64,000 bases of DNA from Cellulomonas fimi (GCF_028583725.1 NZ_CP110680.1:1860001-1924000); one strand, 5' to 3'; shown: positions 35,485-43,322, counted from the stretch's first letter. Notes: generated by a model not told the origin, from the letters alone. A program made the numbers and translations.

Positions 35485-35948
35485 CCGACCGCCCCGCCGA
35501 CGCCGCCCGTCCGCGTGCGGCCGCCGGCCCCCGTCCGACCGGCGCCGGGCCCGGCCGCCTCGTCGTCGCCGTCTACGGGGTGCTCGCGCTCGCCGCGACG
35601 GCGCGCGGTGTCTACCAGGTCGCGACCAAGCTCGACGAGGCTCCCGTCGCGTACCTGCTGTCGCTCGCGGCGGGCGTCGTCTACGTCGTCGCGACGTTCG
35701 CGCTCGCGACCGGCCGGCGCACGCTCGCGTGGGTGACCGTGAGCGTCGAGCTCGCCGGCGTCCTGACGGTCGGCGTGCTGTCGCTCGTCGACGTCGGCGA
35801 CTTCCCGGACGAGACCGTGTGGTCGGGCTTCGGCCAGGGCTACGGGTACGTGCCGCTCGTCCTGCCGCTGCTGGGCCTGTGGTGGCTGTGGCGGACCGGG
35901 CGTCCGGTGGACGGGCCCGGTGAGGCCGCCCGCCAGCCCCTAGGGTGA
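35481..35948 (+). CDS. Integral membrane protein
   Basis: 155 residues from GTG 35481, overlapping the upstream stop. A Pro/Ala-rich cytoplasmic N-terminus of about 25 residues precedes four helices, with PDETVWSGFGQGYGYVPLVLPLLGLWWLW near the C-terminus. This resembles the small actinobacterial membrane proteins often found before pyrD. No function known. Its stop lies inside the pyrD promoter. Confidence 0.68.
   Translation: MTDRPADAARPRAAAGPRPTGAGPGRLVVAVYGVLALAATARGVYQVATKLDEAPVAYLLSLAAGVVYVVATFALATGRRTLAWVTVSVELAGVLTVGVLSLVDVGDFPDETVWSGFGQGYGYVPLVLPLLGLWWLWRTGRPVDGPGEAARQPLG
35941..35946 (+). promoter_or_regulatory. -10 element TAGGGT for pyrD
   Basis: 6 nt before GTG 35953, overlapping the end of the upstream gene. 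Confidence 0.6.
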
Positions 35949-35952
35949 TGTC

Positions 35953-37014
35953 GTGTACCGCCTCCTGTTCGACCTCGTGCTGCGCCGGCTCGACCCGGAG
36001 CGTGCGCACGAGCTCGCGTTCCGCCTGATCCGCGTCGTCGCCGCGGTCCCCGTGCTGCGTGACGTCGTGTGCGGCGTGTTCGCGCCGCCCGCGTCCGGCG
36101 CGGTCCGCGTGTGGGGCCGGAGCTTCCCGTCGGCGTTCGGCCTCGCGGCCGGGTTCGACAAGAACGCCGTCGGCGTCCCGGGCATGACGATGCTCGGCTT
36201 CGGCTTCGTCGAGGTCGGCACCGTGACGGCCCAGGGGCAGCCCGGCAACGAGCGTCCCCGGCTGTGGCGCGTGCTGGACCAGCGCGCGCTGCGGAACCGG
36301 ATGGGCTTCAACAACGAGGGGTCCGCCGCCGTCGCCGCACGTCTGCGCCGTCTGCGCGCGACGCCCGCCGGCCGCCGGTACGTCGTCGGCGTCAACATCG
36401 GCAAGACCAAGCTGACGCCCGCCGAGCAGGCACCGGTCGACTACGCCACGAGCGCCGCCCGGCTCGCGCCCTACGCCGACTACCTCGTCGTCAACGTCTC
36501 CTCGCCGAACACGCCCGGCCTGCGCGACCTCCAGGCCGTCGAGTCGTTGCGGCCCATCCTCGAGGCGACGCGGGTCGCGGCCGACGAGGCCACCGCCCGG
36601 GCCGGCCGTCGTCCGGTCCCGCTGCTCGTCAAGATCGCCCCGGACCTGTCCGACGACGACGTGGACGCGGTCGCGGAGCTCGTCGCCGAGCTCGGGCTGG
36701 ACGGCGTCGTCGCCGTGAACACGACGATCGGGCACGACCTCGGCCCCGGCGGCCTGTCCGGCCCGCCCGTGCTGGCCCGGGGTCTCGACGTCGTGGCCCG
36801 GCTGCGCGACCGTCTCGGCGACGAGGTCGTCATCATCGGCGTCGGCGGCATCACGTCGCCCGCGGACGCGCGCGAGTACCTCGCCGTCGGCGCGACCCTC
36901 GTCCAGGGCTACACGGGCCTCATCTACCAGGGGCCGGGCTGGGCGGCGCGGATCGGCCGGGCGCTCGCGGCGGACGCGGGTCGCCGCGGCTCCCGGACGG
37001 CGACGGCGGCGTGA
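35953..37014 (+). CDS. pyrD: Quinone-dependent dihydroorotate dehydrogenase (class 2)
   Basis: 353 residues from the leaderless GTG 35953. Oxidises dihydroorotate to orotate, passing electrons to menaquinone. The N-terminal amphipathic segment (MYRLLFDLVLRRLDPERAHELAFRL) for membrane contact is present, as are AAGFDKNA, the catalytic-Ser region VNVSSPNTPGLRDLQ, NTTIGHDLGPGGLSGPP and the FMN-phosphate site IGVGGITSPADAREYL. Coupled to a 70-residue gene by TGATG. Confidence 0.95.
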   Translation: MYRLLFDLVLRRLDPERAHELAFRLIRVVAAVPVLRDVVCGVFAPPASGAVRVWGRSFPSAFGLAAGFDKNAVGVPGMTMLGFGFVEVGTVTAQGQPGNERPRLWRVLDQRALRNRMGFNNEGSAAVAARLRRLRATPAGRRYVVGVNIGKTKLTPAEQAPVDYATSAARLAPYADYLVVNVSSPNTPGLRDLQAVESLRPILEATRVAADEATARAGRRPVPLLVKIAPDLSDDDVDAVAELVAELGLDGVVAVNTTIGHDLGPGGLSGPPVLARGLDVVARLRDRLGDEVVIIGVGGITSPADAREYLAVGATLVQGYTGLIYQGPGWAARIGRALAADAGRRGSRTATAA

Positions 37015-37226
37015 TGGTCGTGCGGCCTCAGTGGGAGTGGCGGTTCGACGGCGCGGACGGCGCACCGGTCGACCGTCCCGTCAGCCCCGTCTTCACGACC
37101 CAGTTCGACGCCGAGCAGTGGCTGGGCGAGACGTGGCGCGTGCTCGCGTCGCAGGGTGTGCACGCCGCGCGCCTGGTGCACGAGGGCGTGCAGGCGACGC
37201 CGACGTTGTCGATCCCGGCGGCCTGA
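37014..37226 (+). CDS. 70-residue conserved hypothetical protein
   Basis: ATG 37014 shares its A with the pyrD stop. The sequence MVVRPQWEWRFDGADGAPVDRP, then FTTQFDAEQWLGETWRVLASQGVHAARLVHEGV, reads as a small alpha/beta protein. I have seen homologous short proteins in actinobacteria but can assign no role. Translational coupling to pyrD supports expression. Confidence 0.6.
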   Translation: MVVRPQWEWRFDGADGAPVDRPVSPVFTTQFDAEQWLGETWRVLASQGVHAARLVHEGVQATPTLSIPAA

Positions 37227-37271
37227 CCGGCCCCGGCAGGACCGTCCCGGACCGCGCGTCCGCGCGTCCGC

Positions 37272-38726
37272 TCAGACGACGGCGCGGATCGGCGCGACCG
37301 GCTCCCAGGTGACCGAACCGAGGTCGCCCCACGCCGCCGCGAGCCCCTCGACGCCCCGCCGCAGCACGTCCGGCGCCTCCGCGAACGGCACGCGCACGTG
37401 GTCCTCGAGGCCGCCGTCGACGCCGAACGCGGGACCCGGGACCAGGCGGACGCCGTGCCGCAGGGCCGACGCGGCGAGCGCGGACGACACGGGCGCCCCG
37501 AGGTCGACCCAGAGCGACAGCCCGCCGGACGGGACGGGCACGTCCCACGTCGGCAGGTGCTCGCGCAGCAGCCCGACGAGCAGGTCGCGCCGCTCCCGGA
37601 GCACCGCACGCCGGGACGCGAGGACGTCGGCGGCGCACGCGAGGAGCTCGGCGACCACCAGCTGCTCGAGCGGCGGCGTGCCGATGTCGACGTGCGCCCG
37701 CACGGACGCGAGCCGGGCGACGAGGTCCGGGTGCGCGCGGACCCAGCCGACGCGCAGCCCGCCCCAGAACGACTTCGAGGCCGACCCGATCGCGACGACG
37801 ACGTGCGACGCGGTGCCGTCGCCGGGGAACGACGCGGGCGCGTCGCCGTCGATCGTCAGCTCGGTGAGCACCTCGTCGCCGACGACCGTCGTGCGGTGCC
37901 GTCGCGCGACGGCCCGGACGGCCGCCCGCTGGTCGGGGTCGAGGCTCGTGCCGGTGGGGTTGCGGTGGTCCGGGATGAGGTAGACGAGTCGGGGCGCGAC
38001 CTGCCGGACGGTCGACTCCAGCAGGTCGACGTCGAGCCCGTCCGCGCCGGACGGGACGGGCACGGGCCGGGCGCCGGCGGCGCGCACGACGTCGACCGCG
38101 TGCGGGTACGTGGGCTGCTCGACGACGACCCGGTCGCCGGGCCCGGCGTGCGCGGCGACGAGCAGGTGGATCGCCTGCTGCGCGCCGGTGGTGACGAGGA
38201 TCTGGTCGGGCGACGTGGGCGTGCCGCGCTCGCAGTACCAGCGGGCGACCGCCTCGCGCAGCACGGGCAGCCCGAGCGGTGCGTAGCCGCTGCCGGCGAG
38301 GTGGCGGGGGAGCGCGTCGAGGGCCGCGAGGTACGCACCGTGCAGCGCCGACGGGGCGGACGGTGCGGCGATGGAGAGGTCGGTGAGCGAGTCGTCGCCG
38401 CCCAGGACCGGCATGGGGCGCCGCGCGCCGGGGCCGGACGGGAGCGTCGTGACGGTGCCGCTGCCGCGGCGGCTGACGACGTACCCCTCGTCGCGCAGCA
38501 GGCCATAGGCGGCCGTGGCGGTGGTCCGCGAGACGCCGAGCGCGTCCGCCAGCTCGCGCTCGCCGGGCAGGCGGGTGCTGAGCGGCAGGGTGCCGGAGAG
38601 GATCGCGGCGCGCAGCGCGTCGGCGAGCGCCGCGTACGCGGGGCCACCCTGCTGCCACGAGCCGAGCAGGCGCGCGACCCGGGCGCCGGAGACGCGGCGG
38701 TCGGTCGGGAGGTCGGAGACCGTCAT
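37272..38726 (-). CDS. MocR-type regulator (GntR fused to aminotransferase fold)
   Basis: 484 residues. GntR winged helix (about 25-95: YAALADALRAAILSGTLPLSTRLPGERELADALGVSRTTATAAYGLLRDEGYVVSRRGSG broken only by small changes), a linker, then a fold-type I PLP domain (about 125-480). VTTGAQQAIHLLVAA, EQPTYPHAVD, PDHRNPTG and SASKSFWGGLRVGW (PLP Lys in SASK) can be seen. MocR proteins sense PLP or amino acids and control a divergent gene, here the small gene and yczE-like gene from 38788. The ATG is close to clustered AGCCACT half-sites. Confidence 0.88.
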   Translation of the reverse strand: MTVSDLPTDRRVSGARVARLLGSWQQGGPAYAALADALRAAILSGTLPLSTRLPGERELADALGVSRTTATAAYGLLRDEGYVVSRRGSGTVTTLPSGPGARRPMPVLGGDDSLTDLSIAAPSAPSALHGAYLAALDALPRHLAGSGYAPLGLPVLREAVARWYCERGTPTSPDQILVTTGAQQAIHLLVAAHAGPGDRVVVEQPTYPHAVDVVRAAGARPVPVPSGADGLDVDLLESTVRQVAPRLVYLIPDHRNPTGTSLDPDQRAAVRAVARRHRTTVVGDEVLTELTIDGDAPASFPGDGTASHVVVAIGSASKSFWGGLRVGWVRAHPDLVARLASVRAHVDIGTPPLEQLVVAELLACAADVLASRRAVLRERRDLLVGLLREHLPTWDVPVPSGGLSLWVDLGAPVSSALAASALRHGVRLVPGPAFGVDGGLEDHVRVPFAEAPDVLRRGVEGLAAAWGDLGSVTWEPVAPIRAVV

Positions 38727-38728
38727 GA

Positions 38729-38768
38729 AGCCACTTTCGCACAAGTGGCTATGGTCCCGATAGCCACT
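38729..38768. promoter_or_regulatory. MocR operator region with three AGCCACT half-sites
   Basis: Inverted repeat AGCCACTT / AAGTGGCT with a 6-bp spacer at 38729-38750, plus a third direct half-site AGCCACT at 38762-38768. Inverted plus direct copies are typical of MocR targets. It covers the whole 61-bp divergent gap next to the regulator start. Confidence 0.65.
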
Positions 38769-38787
38769 GACTCGGGAGGATGAGGCC

Positions 38788-38979
38788 ATGTCGAACGTGC
38801 TCGGCCTCGCCCTCGTGTGGGGTCTCGTCGGTCTCGGTCTCCTCGCCGCCCTCGTCGTCGCGCTCGCCCGCGTGGTCCGCGGCGACGGCCACGGGCACCG
38901 CCCGCCGCCGGCCAGCCGGGCCGACTGGGCGGCCGGCAGCATGCGCGAGGTCCGGTCGAGCGTGCGGACCGGCCTGTGA
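38788..38979 (+). CDS. Small single-helix membrane protein
   Basis: 63 residues with a GGGAGGATGAGG ribosome site. One N-terminal helix (VLGLALVWGLVGLGLLAALVVALARVV) is followed by a His/Arg/Pro-rich cytoplasmic tail. No family known. Its stop overlaps the GTG of the yczE-like gene, so the two are made together under the MocR regulator. Confidence 0.6.
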   Translation: MSNVLGLALVWGLVGLGLLAALVVALARVVRGDGHGHRPPPASRADWAAGSMREVRSSVRTGL

Positions 38980-39641
38980 CGGCCCTGCGGCGCGACCTCG
39001 CGCAGCGGCCCGTCCGTCGACTCGCCCAGCTGCTCGCCGGTGTCGTGCTGTACGCGGTGTCCATCGCGCTCGTCGTGCACGCCGGGCAGGGGAGCATGCC
39101 GTGGGACGTCCTCACGCAAGGGCTGGCGCACCGCACGGGCCTCTCGTTCGGCACGATCACGCTGCTCACCAGCGTCGTGGTGCTGCTGTGCTGGTGGCCG
39201 CTGCGGCAACGCCCCGGGATCGGCACCGTGGCGAACGTCCTCGTCATCGGCCTGCTCGTCGACCCCGTGCTCGCGCTGCTCGACCGCCTGTCGGACCCGC
39301 TGCCGCTCCCCGCCGCCATCGCCACCGCCGCGCTGGGCATCGTGCTCAACGGCGTGGCGACCGGCCTCTACGTCGGGGCACGGCTGGGCCCGGGACCGCG
39401 CGACGGCCTCATGACCGGGCTCGTCGCGCGCACCGGCCGGTCCGTCCGCCTCGTGCGCACGACCATCGAGGTCGCCGTCGTGTCCGTCGGCTGGCTGCTG
39501 GGCGGCACCGTCGGCTGGGCCACGCTCGCCTACGCCCTGGGCGTCGGACCGCTCGCGCAGGTCTTCCTGCGGCTGTTCACCGTCCCGCTCGACGACCCCG
39601 CGCCCGAGCCCGAGCCCACCGCGGAGCCGGTCGCGGCCTGA
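38976..39641 (+). CDS. YczE/YitT-like integral membrane protein
   Basis: 221 residues from GTG 38976. Five to six helices with SIALVVHAGQGSMPWDVLTQGLAHRTGLSFGTITLL near the start and GIVLNGVATGLYVGARLGPGPRDGLMTGL, which are the hallmarks of the YczE family. It is often found divergent from a MocR-type regulator, as here. The transported compound is unknown; the link with a PLP-type sensor suggests vitamin B6 or amine-related traffic (inference). Confidence 0.8.
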   Translation: MTALRRDLAQRPVRRLAQLLAGVVLYAVSIALVVHAGQGSMPWDVLTQGLAHRTGLSFGTITLLTSVVVLLCWWPLRQRPGIGTVANVLVIGLLVDPVLALLDRLSDPLPLPAAIATAALGIVLNGVATGLYVGARLGPGPRDGLMTGLVARTGRSVRLVRTTIEVAVVSVGWLLGGTVGWATLAYALGVGPLAQVFLRLFTVPLDDPAPEPEPTAEPVAA

Positions 39642-39645
39642 CACG

Positions 39646-39690
39646 ACGGTGCCCCGCCCCGCCCGGCGGTCGGGCAGGACGGGGCACCGT
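39646..39690. terminator. Stem-loop between yczE-like gene and aldo/keto reductase
   Basis: 11-bp outer stem (ACGGTGCCCCG with CGGGGCACCGT) enclosing a second small hairpin GCCCG/CGGGC. Shared by convergent genes. Confidence 0.65.
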
Positions 39691-39711
39691 GACGCGCGGG
39701 CGCCGTCGCCG

Positions 39712-40722
39712 TCAGCGCGACGCGGGCGAGGACTTCGCGGTCTCGGCCGGGTCGGTGACGACCGAGTCGCCCAGCACCTCGTCGATCCGCGCCATCAGCT
39801 CGGCGGGGATCTCGACGCCCGACGCCTTGACGTTCTCCGCGACCTGCTCGGGACGCGACGCGCCGATGATCGCCGACGCGACGTTCGGGTTCTGCAGCAC
39901 CCACGCGACGGCGAGCTGCGCCATCGTCAGACCGAGCTCGTCGGCGACGGGCCGCAGCTCCTGCACACGCGCGAGCGTCTGCTCCTGCTCGAGGAAGCGG
40001 CCGATCATGCGCGCGCCGCCCTTCTCGTCGGTCGCGCGCGACCCGGCGGGCGCCGGCTGACCGGGCTTGTACTTGCCGGTGAGCACGCCCTGCGCGACCG
40101 GCGACCAGACGATCTGCGACAGCCCGAGCTCCTCGGACGTCGGGACGACCTCGGCCTCGATGACCCGCCACAGCGCGGAGTACTGCGGCTGGTTCGACAC
40201 GAGCCGGAACCCGAGGTCCTGCGCGAGCGCCTGTCCCGCGCGGATCTGGTCGGCGGTCCACTCGCTCACGCCGACGTAGAGCGCCTTGCCCTGGCGGACG
40301 ACGTGCGCGAACGCCTCCATCGTCTCCTCGAGCGGCGTCTCGTGGTCGTACCGGTGCGCCTGGTAGAGGTCGACGTAGTCGGTCTGGAGGCGCTGCAGCG
40401 ACCCGTCGATCGACTCCAGGATGTGCTTGCGGGAGAGGCCGGAGTCGTTCGCGCCGCGCGGACCCGTCGGCCAGTAGACCTTCGTGAGCACCTCCAAACT
40501 GGCACGCCGTTCGCCCTTCAAGGCCTTGCCGAGTACGGTCTCAGCGGCCGTGTTGGCATACACGTCCGCCGTGTCGAAAGTCGTGATGCCAGCGTCAAGT
40601 GCGGCTCGAACGCACGCCGTCGCGGTTTCGTTCTCGACCTGCGAGCCGTGTGTGAGCCAGTTGCCGTACGTAATCTCGGAGACCTTTAGTCCGGATCGGC
40701 CCAAGTGGCGGTAGTTGACCAT
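39712..40722 (-). CDS. Aldo/keto reductase, chimeric 5' end
   Basis: 336 residues, full length for the YghZ/Kv-beta-like branch: catalytic tetrad residues in TFDTADVYAN, LEVLTKV, YQAHRYD, then NQPQYS and the NADPH-site SRPEQVAENVKAS. The first 82 codons have visibly lower GC and different codon choice than the rest, beginning at the AGACCTTCGTGA block (40476-40487). A second copy of the same 82 codons lies beyond the island at 43057-43305 and has native composition. The gene is therefore intact but its 5' end and promoter came with the island. Reduces a carbonyl with NADPH; substrate unknown. Confidence 0.88.
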   Translation of the reverse strand: MVNYRHLGRSGLKVSEITYGNWLTHGSQVENETATACVRAALDAGITTFDTADVYANTAAETVLGKALKGERRASLEVLTKVYWPTGPRGANDSGLSRKHILESIDGSLQRLQTDYVDLYQAHRYDHETPLEETMEAFAHVVRQGKALYVGVSEWTADQIRAGQALAQDLGFRLVSNQPQYSALWRVIEAEVVPTSEELGLSQIVWSPVAQGVLTGKYKPGQPAPAGSRATDEKGGARMIGRFLEQEQTLARVQELRPVADELGLTMAQLAVAWVLQNPNVASAIIGASRPEQVAENVKASGVEIPAELMARIDEVLGDSVVTDPAETAKSSPASR

Positions 40723-40738
40723 GCGGCAACCCTACGTC
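40476..40738 (-). repeat. Left copy of the 260-bp reductase 5' repeat (island version)
   Basis: From the AGACCTTCGTGA core through codon 1 to 16 nt beyond, including the TAGGGT promoter box. It encodes 82 residues of which 72 equal those of the right copy. Confidence 0.85.
40729..40734 (-). promoter_or_regulatory. -10 element TAGGGT for the chimeric reductase
   Basis: 6 nt before ATG 40722; part of the island-borne copy. Confidence 0.55.
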
Positions 40739-40776
40739 GTGGCGCCGGAGAAGCCCCGCGCGAACGGTCGGCGACC

Positions 40777-40795
40777 GGGTAGCCTCCTGGTACCC
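40777..40795 (+). promoter_or_regulatory. -10 TAGCCT within an inverted repeat, upstream of DUF262 gene
   Basis: GGGTA and TACCC separated by 9 bp. TAGCCT at 40780-40785 is the likely -10 element, which gives a leader of about 27 nt before ATG 40819. The symmetry allows autoregulation. Confidence 0.4.
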
Positions 40796-40818
40796 ATTTG
40801 CGCGCAGTTGGAGGACGT

Positions 40819-42096
40819 ATGGCAGAGCACGCCGACGAGCAGGAGCGCAGAGCCCTCGTGCAGCGTCAGCGCTCGGGTCTGGTCGCAGGGGAACTCATTG
40901 CTGAAGGACTTCAGCCTGTCTCCGACGGGCCGCAACCGTCGCCCGAGGAGATCAATCAGAAATACGACCGCGGCGAAATACGTATTGTCACCGAGCAGGG
41001 ACGCTATCCGCTCGCGTCAATCACGGACATGCTCGGCGGAGGCAACTACAAACTCGATCCCGATTACCAGCGCCGACACCGCTGGGACCTCGGGCAACGG
41101 AGCCGCCTCATCGAATCGTTCATCATGAACGTTCCGGTGCCGCCGATCTTTTTGTATGAATGGGACTACAACCAATACGAAGTAATGGACGGCCTACAGC
41201 GAATGACGGCTGTCCGAGAGTTCTACTCAAATGGCTTCGCGCTCACCGGGCTCGAGTACTGGACTGAGCTCGAAGGTATGCGGTACGACACCTTGCCTTC
41301 GCGAATAAGGGCAGGCATCGACCGCCGCTATATCTCGTCCATCATCCTTCTGAAGGAGACATCGCACGGCGGCGAAGACCCCGATCTACTCAAGCGTTTT
41401 GTGTTCGGGCGTATCAATACGGGCGGCGTACAACTCGCGCCCCAAGAGCTTCGCAATGCTTTATATGACGGCCCGATGAATCAATTGTGCAAGGAACTGG
41501 CAGGGCTTGACGCACTCCGTCGGTTGTGGGGGATACCCCTAAACGTCGAGGCGCTCGTGGATCACCGTGCCGAGACGGAAGACGGGCAGGGAGAATTCGA
41601 CCTCGACCTGGACGTGCCTGACCCGGTAATCCCATTGGCATGGCGCAAGATGGTTGATGTCGAACTGGTACTGCGATTCTTCGCCAATCGCCAACGCATG
41701 ATCTATTACCGAGACAATCTGCGGGACTACTTGGACGACTATCTCCGAGCGGCGAATGGATACGAGAACGCAACCATCGAAGAGCTTCGGCGCGTATTCC
41801 AAGATACGCTCGCGCTTGCCGAAGATCTGTTCGGGGATAAAGCGTTTCGCCGAGCGCGTCGAGGAAACTGGGGAAATGTTCCCAGCGTGTCGATTTACGA
41901 TGCGCTGATGAACGTGCTCTCTAGGCTGCTTGACTCCGGCGCTGAGCTGAGGCGGCACAACTCGGAGATCTTGGAGGGCATGGCGGGGTTCTATGAAGAG
42001 AACGCGCGGATTTTTAACCTTCGTGGACAGACGCGCGCCGACCTAATGACCCGCGAGATTCTCTTGGAGGATTACCTTCGAGGATTCATCGGATAA
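40819..42096 (+). CDS. DUF262 (ParB/Srx-fold) protein
   Basis: 425 residues from ATG 40819 with GGAGGA at 40810-40815. After a variable 60-residue N-terminus comes the DUF262 core: LDPDYQRRHRWDLGQRSRLIESFIMNVPVPPIFLYE (about 79-114) and YEVMDGLQRMTAVREFY (about 120-136), the latter the DGQQR-type motif. A helical C-terminal half follows, with ELVLRFFANRQ and SVSIYDALMNVLSR. The fold is shared with GmrS-type restriction subunits and BrxU-like defence proteins, where it hydrolyses nucleotides. The start of the HEPN-type gene follows 4 bp after the stop. Lower GC than the chromosome. Confidence 0.85.
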   Translation: MAEHADEQERRALVQRQRSGLVAGELIAEGLQPVSDGPQPSPEEINQKYDRGEIRIVTEQGRYPLASITDMLGGGNYKLDPDYQRRHRWDLGQRSRLIESFIMNVPVPPIFLYEWDYNQYEVMDGLQRMTAVREFYSNGFALTGLEYWTELEGMRYDTLPSRIRAGIDRRYISSIILLKETSHGGEDPDLLKRFVFGRINTGGVQLAPQELRNALYDGPMNQLCKELAGLDALRRLWGIPLNVEALVDHRAETEDGQGEFDLDLDVPDPVIPLAWRKMVDVELVLRFFANRQRMIYYRDNLRDYLDDYLRAANGYENATIEELRRVFQDTLALAEDLFGDKAFRRARRGNWGNVPSVSIYDALMNVLSRLLDSGAELRRHNSEILEGMAGFYEENARIFNLRGQTRADLMTREILLEDYLRGFIG

Positions 42097-42100
42097 GCAG

Positions 42101-43036
42101 ATGGCGCAATCGGTGCTGTGGACGAGCTGGCTCGACTCGCGTTCAAGATACGAGAGCCTCAAATTCTTCGTCAAGGCATCCGATGGGAATCGTGTCTTCC
42201 CGACAGATGTCACCTACGCGATGCACCTCTACTCCAGTTGGGTGCTGCTTGCTTATGCTGCGACCGAGGCGGCCGTCGTCGACTTCGGCCGCGCGATTAT
42301 CGAGTGCCTAGGAGAAGCGGCGGCAGACCCGAGCATGTTGCCTGCGCCGGTCCGGGTTGAGCACTACACCCGCATGTTGCGAGACCTTGGCCTGCGCGCC
42401 AAGGACGAAGGTGCGGACGCTTCGTTTTCCGATCTCTTGCGTTCCGTGGACGGTGAGTCGTGGGCCGACACCACGATCTTAATGCGTCTCGAACGGAATG
42501 TATGGCCCGAGACGATAAAAGAGTGGCTAGGGCGAATCGGCTTGGCGGGCGAAAAGCTCCGCTGGATGTCACAGCCAATAGGCGCAAGCGCGGAGACTGC
42601 TGCATCTCGGCTTACAAAGCTCGTCGAGGAGAGAAACGACATTGCGCACGGTGCGCTGCCGACTCAAATTCTCACGGCCGACCTGATGTGCGACTGGATC
42701 GATGAGATAGCAGCCATCGTGGGTGAGATCGCGGCATCCCTGCAGCGGCATCTGGCGAGTGAGTATCCGAACCTGCTCGTCGCGCCGATCGGACAACTGG
42801 ATCCAAATCCTCCGAGGCTCTCGGACGAGACGATTGCGATGCTGGAGGTGGGAGTCACCTTGAAGAGCGGCAGCGCCCTGCTACTGAGATCGAGCGAAGG
42901 TGCCGTGCACTTCGTCACGGTCAAGTCACTGCAGATCGACGGAGTAGCGATGGAAGAGGTTGCGGCCAAGAGCAATCGAGTTGCCGTGACAGTGAGTCGT
43001 GACGCTCGGGGGTGCGTGCCTTATTCGTTGATCTAG
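42101..43036 (+). CDS. HEPN-type protein (MAE_28990/MAE_18760-like)
   Basis: 311 residues. The N-terminal half is helical (LYSSWVLLAYAATEAAVVDFGRAII onward). Around residues 172-186 is LTKLVEERNDIAHGALP, which contains R178-x4-H183, the active-site motif of HEPN ribonucleases, in the context seen in the RiboL-PSP/MAE_28990 group. The remaining 100 residues are predicted beta-rich and may be a sensing or binding part. The partner is the DUF262 protein encoded 4 bp upstream. A toxic RNase held in check, or activated on infection, is the working model (inference). Confidence 0.7.
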   Translation: MAQSVLWTSWLDSRSRYESLKFFVKASDGNRVFPTDVTYAMHLYSSWVLLAYAATEAAVVDFGRAIIECLGEAAADPSMLPAPVRVEHYTRMLRDLGLRAKDEGADASFSDLLRSVDGESWADTTILMRLERNVWPETIKEWLGRIGLAGEKLRWMSQPIGASAETAASRLTKLVEERNDIAHGALPTQILTADLMCDWIDEIAAIVGEIAASLQRHLASEYPNLLVAPIGQLDPNPPRLSDETIAMLEVGVTLKSGSALLLRSSEGAVHFVTVKSLQIDGVAMEEVAAKSNRVAVTVSRDARGCVPYSLI

Positions 43037-43056
43037 ACAGCGCGGTCAGCCACGTC

Positions 43057-43305
43057 TCAGACCTTCGTGAAGATCTCCAGGCTCTGGCGGCGCTCGCCCT
43101 TCAGCGCCTCGCCGAGGACGGACTCCGCGACCGTGTTCGCGTAGACGTCGGCGGTGTCGAACGTGGTGATGCCTGCGTCGAGCGCGGCGCGCACGCACGC
43201 GGTCGCCGTGTCGTTCTCGACCTGCGAGCCGTCGGTGAGCCAGTTGCCGTAGGTGATCTCGGTGATCTTGAGGCCGGATCGGCCCAGGTGGCGGTAGTTG
43301 ACCAT
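43057..43305 (-). pseudogene. Displaced native 5' end of the aldo/keto reductase gene
   Basis: 82 codons from ATG 43305 to a TGA at 43059-43057 supplied by the island border. Begins MVNYRHLGRSGLKITEITYG and ends LEIFTKV; 72 of 82 residues equal the start of the reductase at 39712-40722. Composition matches the host chromosome. The promoter box TAGGGT at 43313-43318 is kept, so a short peptide is probably still transcribed and made. It lacks most of the barrel and cannot be active. Confidence 0.88.
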
Positions 43306-43322
43306 GCGATCAACCCTACGTC
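43059..43322 (-). repeat. Right copy of the 260-bp reductase 5' repeat (native version)
   Basis: Partner of 40476-40738, in the same orientation, one base longer because of a GATCAA versus GGCAA difference before the start. Confidence 0.85.
43313..43318 (-). promoter_or_regulatory. -10 element TAGGGT of the displaced reductase 5' end
   Basis: 7 nt before ATG 43305. Confidence 0.55.

Larger units (their letters stand above)
40476..43070. mobile_element. Lower-GC DUF262-HEPN island inserted in an aldo/keto reductase gene
   Basis: The borders are two copies of AGACCTTCGTGA (40476-40487 and 43059-43070), a unit length of 2583 bp. Content from left to right: substitute 5' end of the reductase, DUF262 gene, HEPN-type gene, then the displaced native 5' end. 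Base composition drops at the left border and recovers at the right one. No integrase, transposase or terminal inverted repeats are seen, so it moved with outside help or by homologous recombination. Confidence 0.75.

Noticed and set aside
37272..38726. MocR protein considered as a simple aminotransferase gene
   Set aside because: A complete GntR winged helix is in frame at the N-terminus and operator-like repeats flank it.
40476..40487. 12-bp AGACCTTCGTGA pair as a transposase target-site duplication
   Set aside because: The repeat continues into about 250 bp of homologous reductase sequence on the same side, there are no terminal inverted repeats, and no transposase is present. Recombination with target-gene replacement explains it better.
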